From NCBI RefSeq assembly GCF_048564905.1, contig NC_133007.1, positions 23,186,001 to 23,250,000 on the forward strand: DNA of 64,000 bases. The letters are read 5' to 3'. The DNA comes from Vicugna pacos. Taxonomy: Eukaryota; Chordata; Mammalia; Artiodactyla; Camelidae. Within the stretch, counting starts at the first letter, position 1. Each line of letters starts with the position of its first letter. The notes beneath the pieces are model-generated. The model was given only the letters and a program-made list of their open reading frames with translations, was not told the DNA's origin and did no database searches. Made by a program: the position numbers and the translations under genes. Shown here in pieces: positions 44,240 to 56,530 of this stretch.

Positions 44240-45118
44240 AAGAGATAATCTTTTTCTTAGGTTTTTCATAGTTCCAAATTCCCTTTCATTTCATTTTACA
44301 AACTTGGTGCTCTTGCAACCCCCTCAGGTCTCTTCCCTTTAGAATGTAAAGCTTAGATCATCCTTAGTGCAGAGCTTCTCAATAGACATAAACAACAGGG
44401 GCACTGAGTAATTGACTCCTGACACATGCCTTCTAGACAGAACATAAAGCCCGAGGGAACTGGGACCCCTGGACTGGTGGCCTCCGCAGGAAGCAGCATT
44501 TGTTCACTTAAGTGTTTTCTATAAGTATTATTACTTTTTATGCACTATGATATGAAAAATGTGTTACAGAAACAAGTGCCCAAAGGAAGGCCCTGTTTTG
44601 GCCACTTCTCCCCTGGCGACATCTGGATAATGACTGTGGCAGGAGAGACAATGAGAACAAGCCAGGACTGAAATATCCCACAATCAGACCATTCGCTCTA
44701 CACTGCGTTAAGGCTAACATTCTATCACGCAGAGCGTTTATACAGTTTGTTTTCTGAGCACAAATGCATTAGGATGTGTTATCAATAACTAATCTAAGGG
44801 CAAATATCTTAAAGTTCAGGAACACAGAAAATACATAGATATACTGTTGGTTTATCTGTGTCTGCAGAGTAATAATTCATCTGTCCAACATTTAAAATAA
44901 TGTCTAGTCGTCTAAGCATCAGGTGTACAGTAAATTGGGCTAAAAAGTTATGATAAGCATTAAGTCTAATTTGGAGAATACATGTTTTGCAATGGTTGTA
45001 TTCCTTTATAATTCACAGAATAAAATGATAAGGATTTTAAAAAAAATACTCTAAGACATCAGGCATACTAAACCAGAGTTGTCGGAGGCAAACAAGGACG
45101 TATGACCACAGCATGTCA
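44240..45118. other. Intergenic, nothing recognised
   Basis: No gene or repeat that I can support. Confidence 0.4.
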
Positions 45119-45134
45119 CTGAACAACATTTTTT

Positions 45135-45249
45135 GGGTGGGGGGAGGGCAGTTAGGTTTATTTTATTTTTAGAGGAGGTACTGAGGATTGAGCCCAGGAC
45201 CTCATACATGCTAAGCACACACTGTACCACTTGAGCTATACCCTCCTCC
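45135..45249 (-). mobile_element. Camelid tRNA-derived SINE (Vic type)
   Basis: On the minus strand: GGAGGAGGGTATAGCTCAAG (box A), TGGGCTCAATCCTCAGTACC (box B), and a tail AAAATAAACCTAACTGCC. Flanked by CTGAACAACATTTTTT (45119-45134) and a near copy at 45250-45266, a diverged target duplication. Confidence 0.87.
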
Positions 45250-45299
45250 CTGAACTAATATTTTTTAATGTAATTTCTTTGCTTCAACAGATAATATAC

Positions 45300-45890
45300 T
45301 TAAAGAATTCAAAACTCAAAGCAATCTGAAAGTATTTACATAGAGAAGACTTGCCACTCCGACTTCTCAACCTACCTGCTCCTTCCTCGTCTTCACCTTG
45401 CCTTGAGTGGAGACCACTTGAGTAGTGTTTCCTGTATGATTACAGTATTTCTCTATGCAAAACTCAGAAGATAAGAATATTTTATAATCCTCTGTTCTTA
45501 AGCATAAGGCTTCATAGTGTACATTTTGTTCTATCTTTGCTTTTCTTTTTCTTAATAATAAATCTTAGAGACTTTTTCATTGTCTTGTAGCAAACACTGT
45601 CCCATTTTTTAAAAAAGTAGCTCTGTAGTATTCCATTGTGTGTTTAACTTGACTAGTCCTCCATTAAAGGACTCTTGTGTTGCCCCAATCTTTGGCTATT
45701 AAATACAGAACTATAATGAATGATCTTGTATATACATCATTTCATACATATGCATACAAATTCCTAAGAACAGGATTTGGGGGTCATAAGGCAAATGTAT
45801 ATGTAATTTGGGTAAATATTCCTAAATTTTCTTCTAAAAGGATTATGGCATTTGGTTTTCTCATCAGCAATGGATAAATGGTGTTTCCAC
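45300..45890. repeat. Old L1-like interspersed repeat
   Basis: GTAGTATTCCATTGTGTGTT, CCTCCATTAAAGGACTC, TTGGCTATTAAATACAGAAC and AATGAATGATCTTGTATATA follow the order of a common old mammalian L1 segment. Subfamily not resolved. Confidence 0.45.
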
Positions 45891-46064
45891 AAAGTATCTT
45901 CTATAAAGTATTTTGGAGCTTTTGGACCCCTGTAAGTATGAAAATTGAGAAATGATACCTTGTTATAGTTTCAAGTTTCAAATTTATCTCATTTGTATGA
46001 GGTTGAAATTTTCTCTTATGTTTAAAAAACTTACATTTTTTACATAATTGGCTTATTTGAGGGT

Positions 46065-46200
46065 CTGTCTCCAAAACTCTATAGTAAACAAGGGAAAGGA
46101 CTGTGTTTTATTTAACTCATTTTCCCCAGTTCCTAGCATAAGGCCTGGGCATAAAGGATGTTTAAAAGGTGTATTAAATAAAGGAACAAATGAGTGACTG
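46065..46200 (+). mobile_element. L2-type LINE 3' end
   Basis: AAAGGACTGTGTTTTATTTA, CCCCAGTTCCTAGCATAAGG, and a tail like GGTGTATTAAATAAAGGAAC, similar to L2 3' ends. Confidence 0.45.
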
Positions 46201-49200
46201 TGATTTCTAATATTCCTCACATTATTTTAGTTATACTTGACATAATTTTTCTAAACTTTAACTTATGCTTTTGAAGAATGTACTACATAGAAATACAGCA
46301 CGTAAAAATTTAAAATTACTTATAATGCCATTACTTTAAATCAATGATTTATTTATTCATTTCTAATTTCTAAAACACACTTTTTTCAAATATCCACAAC
46401 GAATTTTTGAACACATCAGTCTTATTTTTTTCACTTAAGTTTTAAGCATGTGTAACTTTAGATGTCATCTTTCTCCCCAAATCATCAATTACTTGATGGA
46501 GGTGTGAGGTCTTGTTCCCTTGTATTGTTCCATCCCTGATACAGAATAAATGTTAAGGTGAGTACTTGATGCTGAGAGGTGGTGACGTAAAAGAGAAGAC
46601 ACAACTTTCCTGGCTAGGCAGGCCTCCGGCTCTGTAGCATACATCTCTGATTTCTGCACTGCTGACTCTGGATGGTGTCTATCAGTCCTGTGCTCAGGTA
46701 TTTATGTCACTTGGGTAGCCTTCCAATCTAGTCAGTTGGTGCCAAGACACTCAGATATGCAACTGGACACTACGAGTGAAGAAGCAAGTCTGTTTTGGAG
46801 CCTGCCTCACAGAGAGGAAATACGGGAATTCCAATGGCGTGTGAATATAGAGAGAACTAAAAATAACTCTGAACACAGCACGGTTATTCATTTGCAGAGT
46901 CTAGACAGATGGCTAATCTATACAGATCCACAAAATAAGGAGAAAAACAAAGCGTCCCTTGGTGTCTGGGACTGCAGAGGACGCAGTAATTTAGTCAAAG
47001 AGTAGTTGCCACTGCCCATCCTGGAGAGAGGTCAGGTATTTCAGATGAAGTGGGATGTAGGCTCAATGCTGGTTGAGATTGATGGAGACTCTCTGATTGT
47101 CCAAATACTTGAGATTTATTCTCTCAAAGACACTCTTGGAATCCTGCAGTTACATTAGCACTCTCAGAAGCAAATATCTTTTGTTTCCTTTTGCTCAAAA
47201 TCTCCAGCTCTCACAGAAGCTTCTCCAGTTGGATCTCAGAAAATTCGATGATCTCCTTCATTTTAGTGTAGATGGACCGGTTCATCTTTTATGGCTACCT
47301 GTTTGTCTTAAATTTAATTTAGCAAGTGCATTATCTCCACCTTTAATTCTGAGAAAAAGTTCATTTGGCTTTATGAATGACTGAAATGCATTACTTCCTA
47401 TAGATAAATGCTTTCCTTTTATTATTTTCCTGGTTTCCATGTCCATCCAAGTACATGTTAACAGATAGTATTCAGCCGAGGTTAGAGCTCAGCTGCTAGT
47501 CTCAAGATTTTTAATGAAAATATTAAGGATGTGGATTTAAATAAAAGTGACCACTTAAAAAGTGAATAAGCTTTGTGAGAGAGTCCTGGGTAATGACAAT
47601 AATAGTGGTGGTGATAAAAGTAATGATAGTAACACTGGAAATGCAGGCTTAGAACAGTGTAGTTGGACCAGAGCATTAGAGATTCAATAAACAATGACTG
47701 AACCAATGAATAGATGATAGAGGACATGATGAAGGAAGAGATAGTGGTGGGAGTAATGGAAGTGGAGATGCTCAGCACAGAAGTGATAATGGTACCCATG
47801 TTGACTGTGTTTATATAGTGATGAGGTTAGTGGCAATCAGAAAAAGAAGCTGGATGAGAAATCTTCTTGCAAGGAGAATTTTTTAAAAATTAAATTCATT
47901 TCTGGGGTGCTCAATGTGTGACTCTCACTGTGTGCACAAGTTCATTCAAGTTGGTTTGTCCCTTCCCATAGAAAGCTACATGGAACTTGCAAAAAGTTCT
48001 GGTGGCCCGGAGGAGGCAATGTCCCTGAGACTGGATTCCAGATCCCAGCGATCAGGGTGGCAGAGTTGAGAAAAGTCATTTGAGAAATAGACCTTCTCTG
48101 CTTCACTTTTCTGTGCCCAACTTCCTGCCTCAGAGGAAACCCTACTGAAAACTAGTCACCCCCAACAACCCCAAGGAACATACAGCTAGGAACCCCTGGG
48201 AGACAGCATTTCCAGCAACATGAGATGTAAGAGGGGACATGTATTGGAAATAGAAAGGACACTGAAGAAGATACAAGTGTTAATGTCAAAAAGTCAGGAA
48301 ACGGGCAAGGATGGTACAGCAGAGGTGAGAGGAGCTAAAGAAAAGGACTAAGAGGGGGCTTTGACCTTTCCTGGGGGAGACCTGTTAGATACGTAGGAAA
48401 AAAAACTGGGGGGAAATTAGTGTAGATCTCCTATGTCCATCCTCATCCCCTCAACTTTTTTCAGTAGCTTTAGAGAAATACAGACTACCAGGGCTGAAAG
48501 GGGCTGTATAAGTCACCTAATTAAACTTCATTTTAGACAAGAGCAAGGTGAGATGAAGACAGGAGAGATGGTCAGGCTTAATGCTCACTTTGAGTTAGTG
48601 GCAAAGCAAGTTTAGAAAGCCAGTTCCCAAAGGGAGTGTGTTCTATCTTATACTGCAGCCCTTCTAGACTGATACCAGAGGGTCCTGACTTCATCAGTTC
48701 ACACACACACACACGCCCCTCAGAGACCTCCTAGTATGTAATTCCCTTTGGGAATATCTTCTCAAAATATGCTGTGTCTGCTCACTGATTCCTCATCTTG
48801 CCTTATGATTCCGGGCTCTGAGGGACTCTCCCCAGAGTGTTCACATCCCTTTCCTTTCTCATCTCTTCCTCCTTCAGCTCTTATTGAGAACATTCCTGAA
48901 TTCCAGAGAGGCTCCCAGAAGGACCTTAGCAATTACATTTTAGAAATTAGGTGTTCCTTTTTCCACAGTTAAATACAACTGGTTATTGGATACAGAGGAT
49001 TATGGCGCAGGTGGATATGCTTTAAAGAATCACAGGGCATTTCATTTGGACTATAAGAAGATGAGCATGAGAATTCTCCTCTCTCTTCTGTTTCCTGATG
49101 GGGTGTGTAGGAGAATATCCAGGAGCCTAAGACTCTGGAGTCACATTCTATACAACCAGAAAAGTTCTAGGCTGTACAGAATCAGGAAACCTGGACTCCA

Positions 49201-49410
49201 CTCCAAATCTGTCAGCAACAGACCATGATATTGTGCAAATGACTTCTGCCTTCTGATCTTCAGTTCCTCTTTTGAAGGGTGAGGTGAACTGGCAAGTTAT
49301 CATGTAGGTTATTTTCTGTCTCATATGTTCTATACTTTTGGATCTGGGGAAATTTCTCAAGAAGAATCTTCACATGGTTAATCTTCTCACTTTACCCCTC
49401 CTTTCTAGGA
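46201..49410. other. Intergenic, nothing firm
   Basis: 48525-48612 looks like a weak MIR fragment; a short CA run lies near 48702. No gene is supported. Confidence 0.4.
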
Positions 49411-49411
49411 A

Positions 49412-49905
49412 TTATGGTCACGTCAACCATGTGTGAACCCCCAAATTTTCATCCTTTCCGGTTTCACTACCACAGGCATCCTGAACTCTTTCACTCTTGC
49501 AGACACCCAAGAATGCATCTACCTCCTCACTCTGGCAGGAAACTTGTTCATTACTGTCCTGATTCAGGCAGACTCGGGACTGTCCATGCCCATTAACTTC
49601 TTCATCAGCGCCCTCCCCTTCTTGGAACTCTGGTACGTCAGCACTACAGTGTCCATGCTGCTGCACACCTTGCTCCATGGGCATTCGCCCATCTCAGCTG
49701 TGTGCTTTGTCCTACTATATATCTTCTATTCCTTGGGCATGCCTGAGTGCTACCTATTGGGTGTCATAGCGCTGGACCACTACCTTGCCATCTGTCACCC
49801 ACTCTATGACAGTGGCTGGCAGGGGCCACTTGGATGGCTAGCTTCTCAGCTGTACTTATGCCAGCCAGACTTGCAGCCACTCTGCCCTTCTGTTTGAAAG
49901 AGTCT
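49412..49905 (+). pseudogene. Olfactory receptor pseudogene, OR family 6-like, 5' part only
   Basis: The plus-strand frame from about 49433 encodes transmembrane helices 1 to 3 of an odorant receptor: FILSGFTTTG, IYLLTLAGNLFI, FLELWYVSTTVSMLL, then LGVIALDHYLAICHPLY (DRY-type motif with D-H-Y). After that the frame is lost in the second inner loop; the next frame continues WMASFSAVLMP and ATLPFCLKESG (helix 4 and start of loop 2), after which similarity stops. The amino end is also out of frame with the nearest ATG (49414). Helices 5 to 7 are absent, so it is non-functional. The family 6 call rests on the FLELWYVSTTV and FYSLGMPECYLL patterns. Confidence 0.85.
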
Positions 49906-49954
49906 GGGGAAATATGGAATATAGAATTGCCACACATTTAAAATGTCTAGTTTT

Positions 49955-50865
49955 CAACAACAACAATGGCAAATATGAGACATGCAAATAAACAAGAAAG
50001 TCTGACCTACACACTGAAAAAAGAAACTGACTAGAAACTATTTCTTAGGAAGAACAAATAATACGCTGACTAGACAAATATTTTAAATCATCTATTATAA
50101 ATATGCTTAAAAAATTAAAGAAAACTATGTCCAAAAACTAAAGGAAAGTACAGGAACAATGGTCCACCATACAGAATATCAAAAAACAGATAAAAATAAT
50201 TTTCAAAAAAAAATCAAAACTGTTTTTGACATGAAAAATTCAATAAAGACTCAACAGTAGATTTGGGCTGGCAGAAGAAAGAATCAATAAGCTCAAAGAT
50301 AGACCAGTTGAGACTATCCAACTATAATCAGGAATGAGAAAAAATTATGGATAAAAATAAACATCACTCCACAGACCCATGGGACATTATCAAGAATACT
50401 ACTACATATGCATAATGAGAGTCCTCAGAGGAGAGGAAAGAAAGAAAGGGAAGAAAGAATATTTGGAGACACATAGGAAAAGCTTTCCAAATTTGATGAA
50501 ATACATGAATCTGCACATCCAGGAAGCTAAACAAACTCCAAGAAAGATAAACTCAGAAAGAATCATATCTAGAGACATGATAATCAGACTGTCAGGAGCC
50601 AAAGACAGACTCTTGTAAGCAGAGAGACAGCAGCAAGTCATTACATACAATGGATCCTCAATAAGATCTCATCAGAAAACATGGGTATTAGATGGCAGCT
50701 GGATAATATCCAAAGTGCTGAGAGGGAAAGACTGTCAGTCAGGAATTTTGTCTTGTTTAGCTTCCAAAGTTATTCTTCAAACAAAGAAATTTATCCATAG
50801 ATGAATAAAAATAGAGACAAATTGTCTCTAGTAGAGCTGACCAACAAGAAATATTAAAAATTAGA
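49955..50865 (+). mobile_element. Old L1M ORF1-region fragment
   Basis: Degraded ORF1-like coding: GAGAGTCCTCAGAGGAGAGG, AGAAAGATAAACTCAGAAAG, ATGATAATCAGACTGTCAGG. Begins about 50 bases after the receptor pseudogene similarity ends. Confidence 0.65.
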
Positions 50866-51555
50866 GAAAAATTAATTTTAACATTGTCCACTAATTTCTT
50901 CATCATGCTCACATTTTCCTCTCATTCTTGATCATAAAGAACATAACTATAAGGAGCATTTCAATATCCTTGTCTACTAATTTTCTTATCTCTGTCATTT
51001 CTAAATCTATTTCTATTGAATAATTTTTCTACTGTTTATGGATTATATTTCTCTTGCATCTTTAAATGCCTAGTATCTTTTATTTAGATGTAGAAAATTA
51101 TAGATTTCATATTTTTTCGTATTTTGTTCTGTTGTGGTGGTGTTTCATCAGTTCAATCCTTTCAAGCCTTCTTTTATGCTTCTTAAGGCACATCAGAGCA
51201 GCCTTAAGGCCAGTGCTGATTTAACACTACTACTAAGGGAAAGCCTTTCCACTCTGGTTACCAGAAACACAAACTCTTTGTGAACTCTAGGAATTGTCTG
51301 GTTTATCACTTCTGCAAGAGGTAGTTTTTCTAGTGGCCGTGCAGACCAGTACTCTGCCAAAGACTTAATGAAATCCCTTTGCTAATATGTAGGGCTCTCT
51401 CACTGTGCTAATTTCTTTCTAGTCCTCTGCCCTGAAAATACCCTCTTTGTCCTCTGTGAACTCCAATCTCTATCTGCTAACTCTATGTGACTGCCTCACA
51501 CGTCCTACCAAAAATTTTAATAATTAAACTTCTAATATCTAGTGCTTAAAATATT
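50866..51555. other. Intergenic, nothing recognised
   Basis: AT-rich, no gene. Confidence 0.4.
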
Positions 51556-51621
51556 TAAAAATATTTTTGTCTCACTCCATCATGGTCACAGAACACCCCT
51601 GGGGCTCTGACCCAGTCCCCT

Positions 51622-51985
51622 ACCAAGGCAGTGACTGCCAGTACACTAGAAGAAACTATGACTCACATCAGGCTGTGGATCTAGCCCTCCAGCTCCAGCC
51701 TACACTCCTGCCAAGGCAGCAACCACCATCAATCATTGCTTCACAGGAGAAACGGCCACTCATGCTGGGGTACAGCTCCAACCACTCTGACTCCAGCCCG
51801 CACTCCACCAAGGTGATGATCACCATCATGCTGCAGGAGAAGCTGTGGCTCACACCAGGCTCTCACACCCTAGCCCCTCTGGCTCAACCCTACCCTCCAC
51901 CAAGGTGGTGGCCATCCGCACTGCCTGGGAGAAGTCGCAGTCTGTGCTTGCTTCAGATCCAGCTTCCCTACCAAAGCCGCTGGGT
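51622..51985 (+). repeat. Tandem monomers in L1 5' UTR
   Basis: Units opening with (A/G)CCAAGG occur at 51622, 51710, 51807 and 51899, with a last partial unit at 51970; spacing is 88, 97, 92 and 71 bases. Diverged but aligned along their length (AAGGTGGTG, CAGGAGAA, CAGCTCCA elements). Confidence 0.7.
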
Positions 51986-53255
51986 ATAAACAAACTTCAT
52001 AGTGACACTCCCACACGAGGACATACCGTCAAAACTAGCAGAGGTAACTTTTTCACCTAATTTTACAGTGATAAAAAAAGAAATTCAAACAAAATGAGAA
52101 GACAAGAATATGTTCCAAATGAATGAGTGCGATAAAATCCCAGAGAAAAAACTAATAAACAAAGATAAGTAACTCACCTGATAAACAGTTCAAAGCGATG
52201 TTCATAAAGATGCTCACTGAACTCAGTAGTAAATGGAAGAACACAGTGAGAACTTCATCAAAGAAATAGAAAATATAAAAAAGAATCAATCAGAGCTGAA
52301 GAATAAAATCACTAAAATTTTAAAAGATACACAAGAAGGAATTAACAGCAGATTAGATGATACAGAAGGACACATAAGTTACCTGTAAGAATAACTGAAA
52401 TCACCCAATCAGAACAGCAAAAAGAAAGACAGAATTTAATGAGGGCAGTTTAAGGGACATCTGGGCAACATCAAGCACACTAACATTTGCCTTATAAGGG
52501 TCTTAGAAGAAGAAGAGTGAGAGAAAGGTGCAGAAAGAACTATTTGATATAATAATGACTGAAAACTTCCCTAACCTGAAAAAGGAAAGAGATATCTAGA
52601 TCCAGGAAGCACAGAGACCCCAAATAAGATGAACCCAAAGAGACCCACACCAAGATATATCATAATCAAAATGACAAAACTTAAATCCAAAGAGAGAATA
52701 TTAAAGGCAGCAAAAGAAAAACAAAAAAGTAACATATAATGGAATCCCCATAAGGCTATCAGCCTGAGAAATTTCACAGGCCGATAGGAAATGGCATGGT
52801 ATATTTAAAGTGTTGAAAAGAAAAAAAAAAGGAAAAACTACAACAAAGGATACTCTACCCAGCAGGGTTATCATTCAGAACTGAAGGAGAAACAGAGTTT
52901 TCAAAACAAGCAAAAACTAAGAGTTCATCAACAGTAAAATGGCATTACAAAAAAATGTTAAAAAGTCTTTCTTAAGCCAAAAAGAAAGGCTACAACAAGA
53001 AATGAGAAAGTATATGAAGGGAAAAAGTCTCACTGGTAAAGGAGAATATATACTAAAGGCACTGGATCAATCGCTGTAAAACAAAAAACTACTGCAAAAG
53101 TTAAAAGACAAAAGTCATAAAATCAACTAAACAGTTAAGGGCATCTAAAAATATAAAAAAAAGGCATCAAAAACATAAAACATGGAGGGGAGTAAAAATG
53201 TGGGGCTCTTAGAATGTGTTTGAACTAAACTACTATAAATTTAAAACATATGTAT

Positions 53256-53286
53256 ACACACACACACACACACATATATATGTATA
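53256..53286. repeat. (CA)n/(TA)n microsatellite
   Basis: About ten CA units followed by TATA repeats, inside the L1. Confidence 0.85.
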
Positions 53287-53755
53287 TATCATGATAACCA
53301 CAAGTCAAAAATCGCCAATAGATATTCAAAAAAGGGGGGGAAGGAACCCAAAAATAGCACTAAAGAAAATAATCAAACCACTAGGGAAGAGATTAAAAGA
53401 AGAAAAGAACAGCGAAGAACTACAAAAACAACCAGGGAACAAGCAATAAAATGGCCACAAGTACATACCTATCAATAATCATGTCAAATGTAATGAACTA
53501 AACATGCCAATCCAAAGAAATAGGGTAGCTGAAAGGATTGAAAAAAAAAGACCCATCTATATACTGCCTACAAGACTGACTTCAGTGCCTCAGACTCACA
53601 GAGGCTAAAAATAAAATAGAAAAAGATACTTCGTGCAAATGGAAATAAAAAGAAAGCCCAGATAGTAGTACTCGTATCAGACAAAACAGACTTTAAAACA
53701 AAGTCTACAACAAAAGACATAGAAGGGCATGATAATAGAGGGGTCTCCAACGATA

Positions 53756-56035
53756 AGAGTGATATGAAATTTCTCTTCCCTTTAATTATTTAGCAACTTC
53801 CTATTGTGTACTGGAATGCATCAGGAAAGAGAGCAGCCTCTGCTTTCTCAAATACTAGAATGTAAGTACTCTGGGGGTAGCTTTGTATTGCCCATTGCAT
53901 ACAAATACAAATTGCTATATTTGTTTAATATATTGATGACTAGATATTTGATTTTCTAGATGGCATCTGTAAAAGGTATTATGTAAGTCCATGAAAGGGA
54001 AGGTGGAATTTTAAGCCTTGGAAGGAGAAATTTGGAAAGAGACCCAGCCCACAACCTACCAGATCACACTGCATAGTTATAATTCGATTACTCATATATC
54101 AATGTCACACAGCCTAAAAGCTGTAGAACATGAGCTAGGCCCCAATTCTCATGGGTGCCCATTTATTATTGTTGCTCTGGCTTTTCATAATTCATTATGC
54201 ATCATCTGATGACCAACAACAACAATAAAACTGGGATCATCCCTGAAAAATGTGATTTGTTTACCTCTTCAGTTCCCATCTCTGAGGCTTACGCAGTAGA
54301 TTATTTGTTCCCCAAATGTTAGGATAGTGAGGTCTGAAGACAGCAGAAAGTCTAAGAAAGACATCTCAGTTATATACTCACTTCTGTTACTCTCTCACCA
54401 CTTATTAGACTTTTCTAATATACCACTGTCACCAGAGAATAGTTTCATATGAAATTTGAGAATGGACACTGAATGAACCAAATGTTGAAAGCACATTCTT
54501 GATAGACAGTGACAGGTATCTGCCCTTTCTGTTTCAATCATCCAGGGAAGACTTCCTAGAGGAGTCAGTCTCTCAGAGATGGCTGACAGAGAGGGAGACT
54601 GGCATAACTGAGACCTCACAGAACAGCAGCAAGGAGCAGATCTGAGGACTGAAGGGAAGTTGTGAAGTGGTTACACGCAGGTCACAAGGTTTTACTCTGC
54701 TTCTTCCTAACTTCCGAGAGATGTAAAGACCTCTAGTCAAGTATCTGCCTCAAGGACAGAATTAACTTCCTACAGGTAGCATCCTAAAGGCGTTAGCTAG
54801 ACCCCTAATTACCCTCATTCTTTCCTGCAGTTCTCTGATACACAAACTCACAACAGATGAGAGAGGATGCAGAGTTGGAGAAAAACAAACAAGTGCCAGT
54901 TCTACATTTGCATGCCACTGGTTTCAGATCCTGTATCTGAAATGGGGTTAAACGTTTAGCTCTCTGCCACTGGACTCAGCAAACATACTTTTTAGATATT
55001 CAAGTTCTCTGGAATTCTTCCTCTTTGGTGAGATGTGGAAAAATTTACTGTCTCTACCCTCCCTCATGAGTCATGACTGACTACAGGGGAGGTGCAGGGA
55101 GCATCGCACGCACTAAGATCAAGGCCTTCCCACTCGACTCTGTCACAGACCCCTTCACTGGCTCCCAGCAGAGATGCTCCTGCTGGCAGTCCCCAGCAGC
55201 GGTCCTCAGAGCAGCAGAAAACCCTCAAATGAGATGATTCCTGACTCAGAGTCTTTTTATTTCCAGCTATACCATTTTTAGAGGCTACCAACAGAGCACT
55301 CACAGCAGCTACGGCCGCGTCCAGCAATTTTCAAATGCGCACAACTGTCCCTCCTAACATCTGCTCAATTCCTGGGTTTCTCGGCCATCTGGTCTTCTCA
55401 GTGCATCTTCCCCAATAAACATCTCTCCACGGGGTGTTAGCCAAGTCCTCAGCCTTGGTGCTGCAAAACCCTTTAAAGAAACCTGTTCAAAGACCTCAGA
55501 GGTTTTGGAACAGGAATAAATCTGAAAATACTGTACTTGGTCTCATTTCTAGAATCACTTCTCGACACTATTGTTGTGGAGGAACGGCCTCTCATCTCAT
55601 TCTCCTGCACTTGAAGTTACTTTTCCAAGATGTTTACTATAACCATTCCTTTTTATCAGAGTTTAACTCAGGTTTCCAGTGAACTTAGTATGAAACTTAT
55701 TCCATTTCAAATATTCCAATATGATTTATCCATGCAAACAAAGAAATAGCTCTGGATAGCCTTTAATTCCATATTTAGAGAAAAGTATATAAATTGAACT
55801 TAAATTGAGACACTGTCTCCAAGAAAGTTTTGTTTATACATGTTACGTATTACATTCATTGACTTCATCCCCAAAACACCAGGTCCACACTACTCTAAAG
55901 TGGCTTTCTTAGGTTTCCAGTGTAATCAGGTACCACTTCCAAGTATGCCATATGAACAATACGAAGCATAAGTTTTAGTTGTATTTTCCAGCAGTTGCTA
56001 TCAGAAATCATTTCCAATGTCTATTTTACATTCTT
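53756..56035. other. Intergenic, nothing recognised
   Basis: The minus-strand open frame 55064-55327 has no recognised family and no splice or promoter context. No named repeat. Confidence 0.4.
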
Positions 56036-56037
56036 GA

Positions 56038-56530
56038 GGTTAATTTTATGTGTAAACTTCACTGGGCCATGGGGTGCCCAGATATTTAGTTATATTTTAT
56101 TCTGTGTGTGTGTGTGTGTGTTTCTGAATGAGATTAACATTTGAATCAATAGACTGAGAAAAGCAGACTGCCCTCCACAGTGAGGGTGGGCCCTATCTAA
56201 CCCCTTGAAGGTCTAAATAGAACAAAAATTCTGAGTGAGAGAAGATTCTCTCTCTGCCTGACTATTTTTCAACTGGGACATTAGTCTTCTGCCTTACAAT
56301 TTAGACGTGGACTGGAACTTACATCATTGGTTCTCCTGGTTATCAGGTCTTTGGACTTGTACCAAAATTATATCATTGGCTCTCCTGGTTTCCTGCTTAT
56401 CAGCTGAAGAACTTGGGACTTCTCAGCCTCCATAATTTTGTAAGCCAATTCCTTATAATCAACCTCTCCCCCACCTCTCTTTTCATATATTCTATTTTTC
56501 CTGTTTCTCTGGAGAACCCAGACCAATGCA
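56038..56530 (+). repeat. Ancient interspersed repeat, LTR-like, family unnamed
   Basis: TTAATTTTATGTGTAAACTTC at one end, AGGGTGGGCCCTATCTAACC inside, and CTCTGGAGAACCCAGACCAAT at the other: a well-known old mammalian repeat pattern. A (TG)n run at 56104-56121 and a partly repeated ATCATTGG(T/C)TCTCCTGGTT stretch lie inside. Broken and old. Confidence 0.5.

Larger units (their letters stand above)
51560..53755 (+). mobile_element. L1 5' part: repeated 5' UTR, ORF1, start of ORF2
   Basis: 5' UTR with tandem units to about 52050; degraded ORF1 to about 52980 (GGACATCTGGGCAACATCAA, TACTCTACCCAGCAGGGTTA). The start of ORF2 includes GTACTCGTATCAGACAAAAC, and the element ends abruptly at about 53755. 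The 3' two thirds are missing, which is the reverse of ordinary 5' truncation and implies later deletion. Confidence 0.8.

Noticed and set aside
55064-55327. Minus-strand open frame beginning MLDAAVAAVSALLVAS.
   Set aside because: Resembles a signal peptide, but nothing downstream is recognisable and no splice partner was found.
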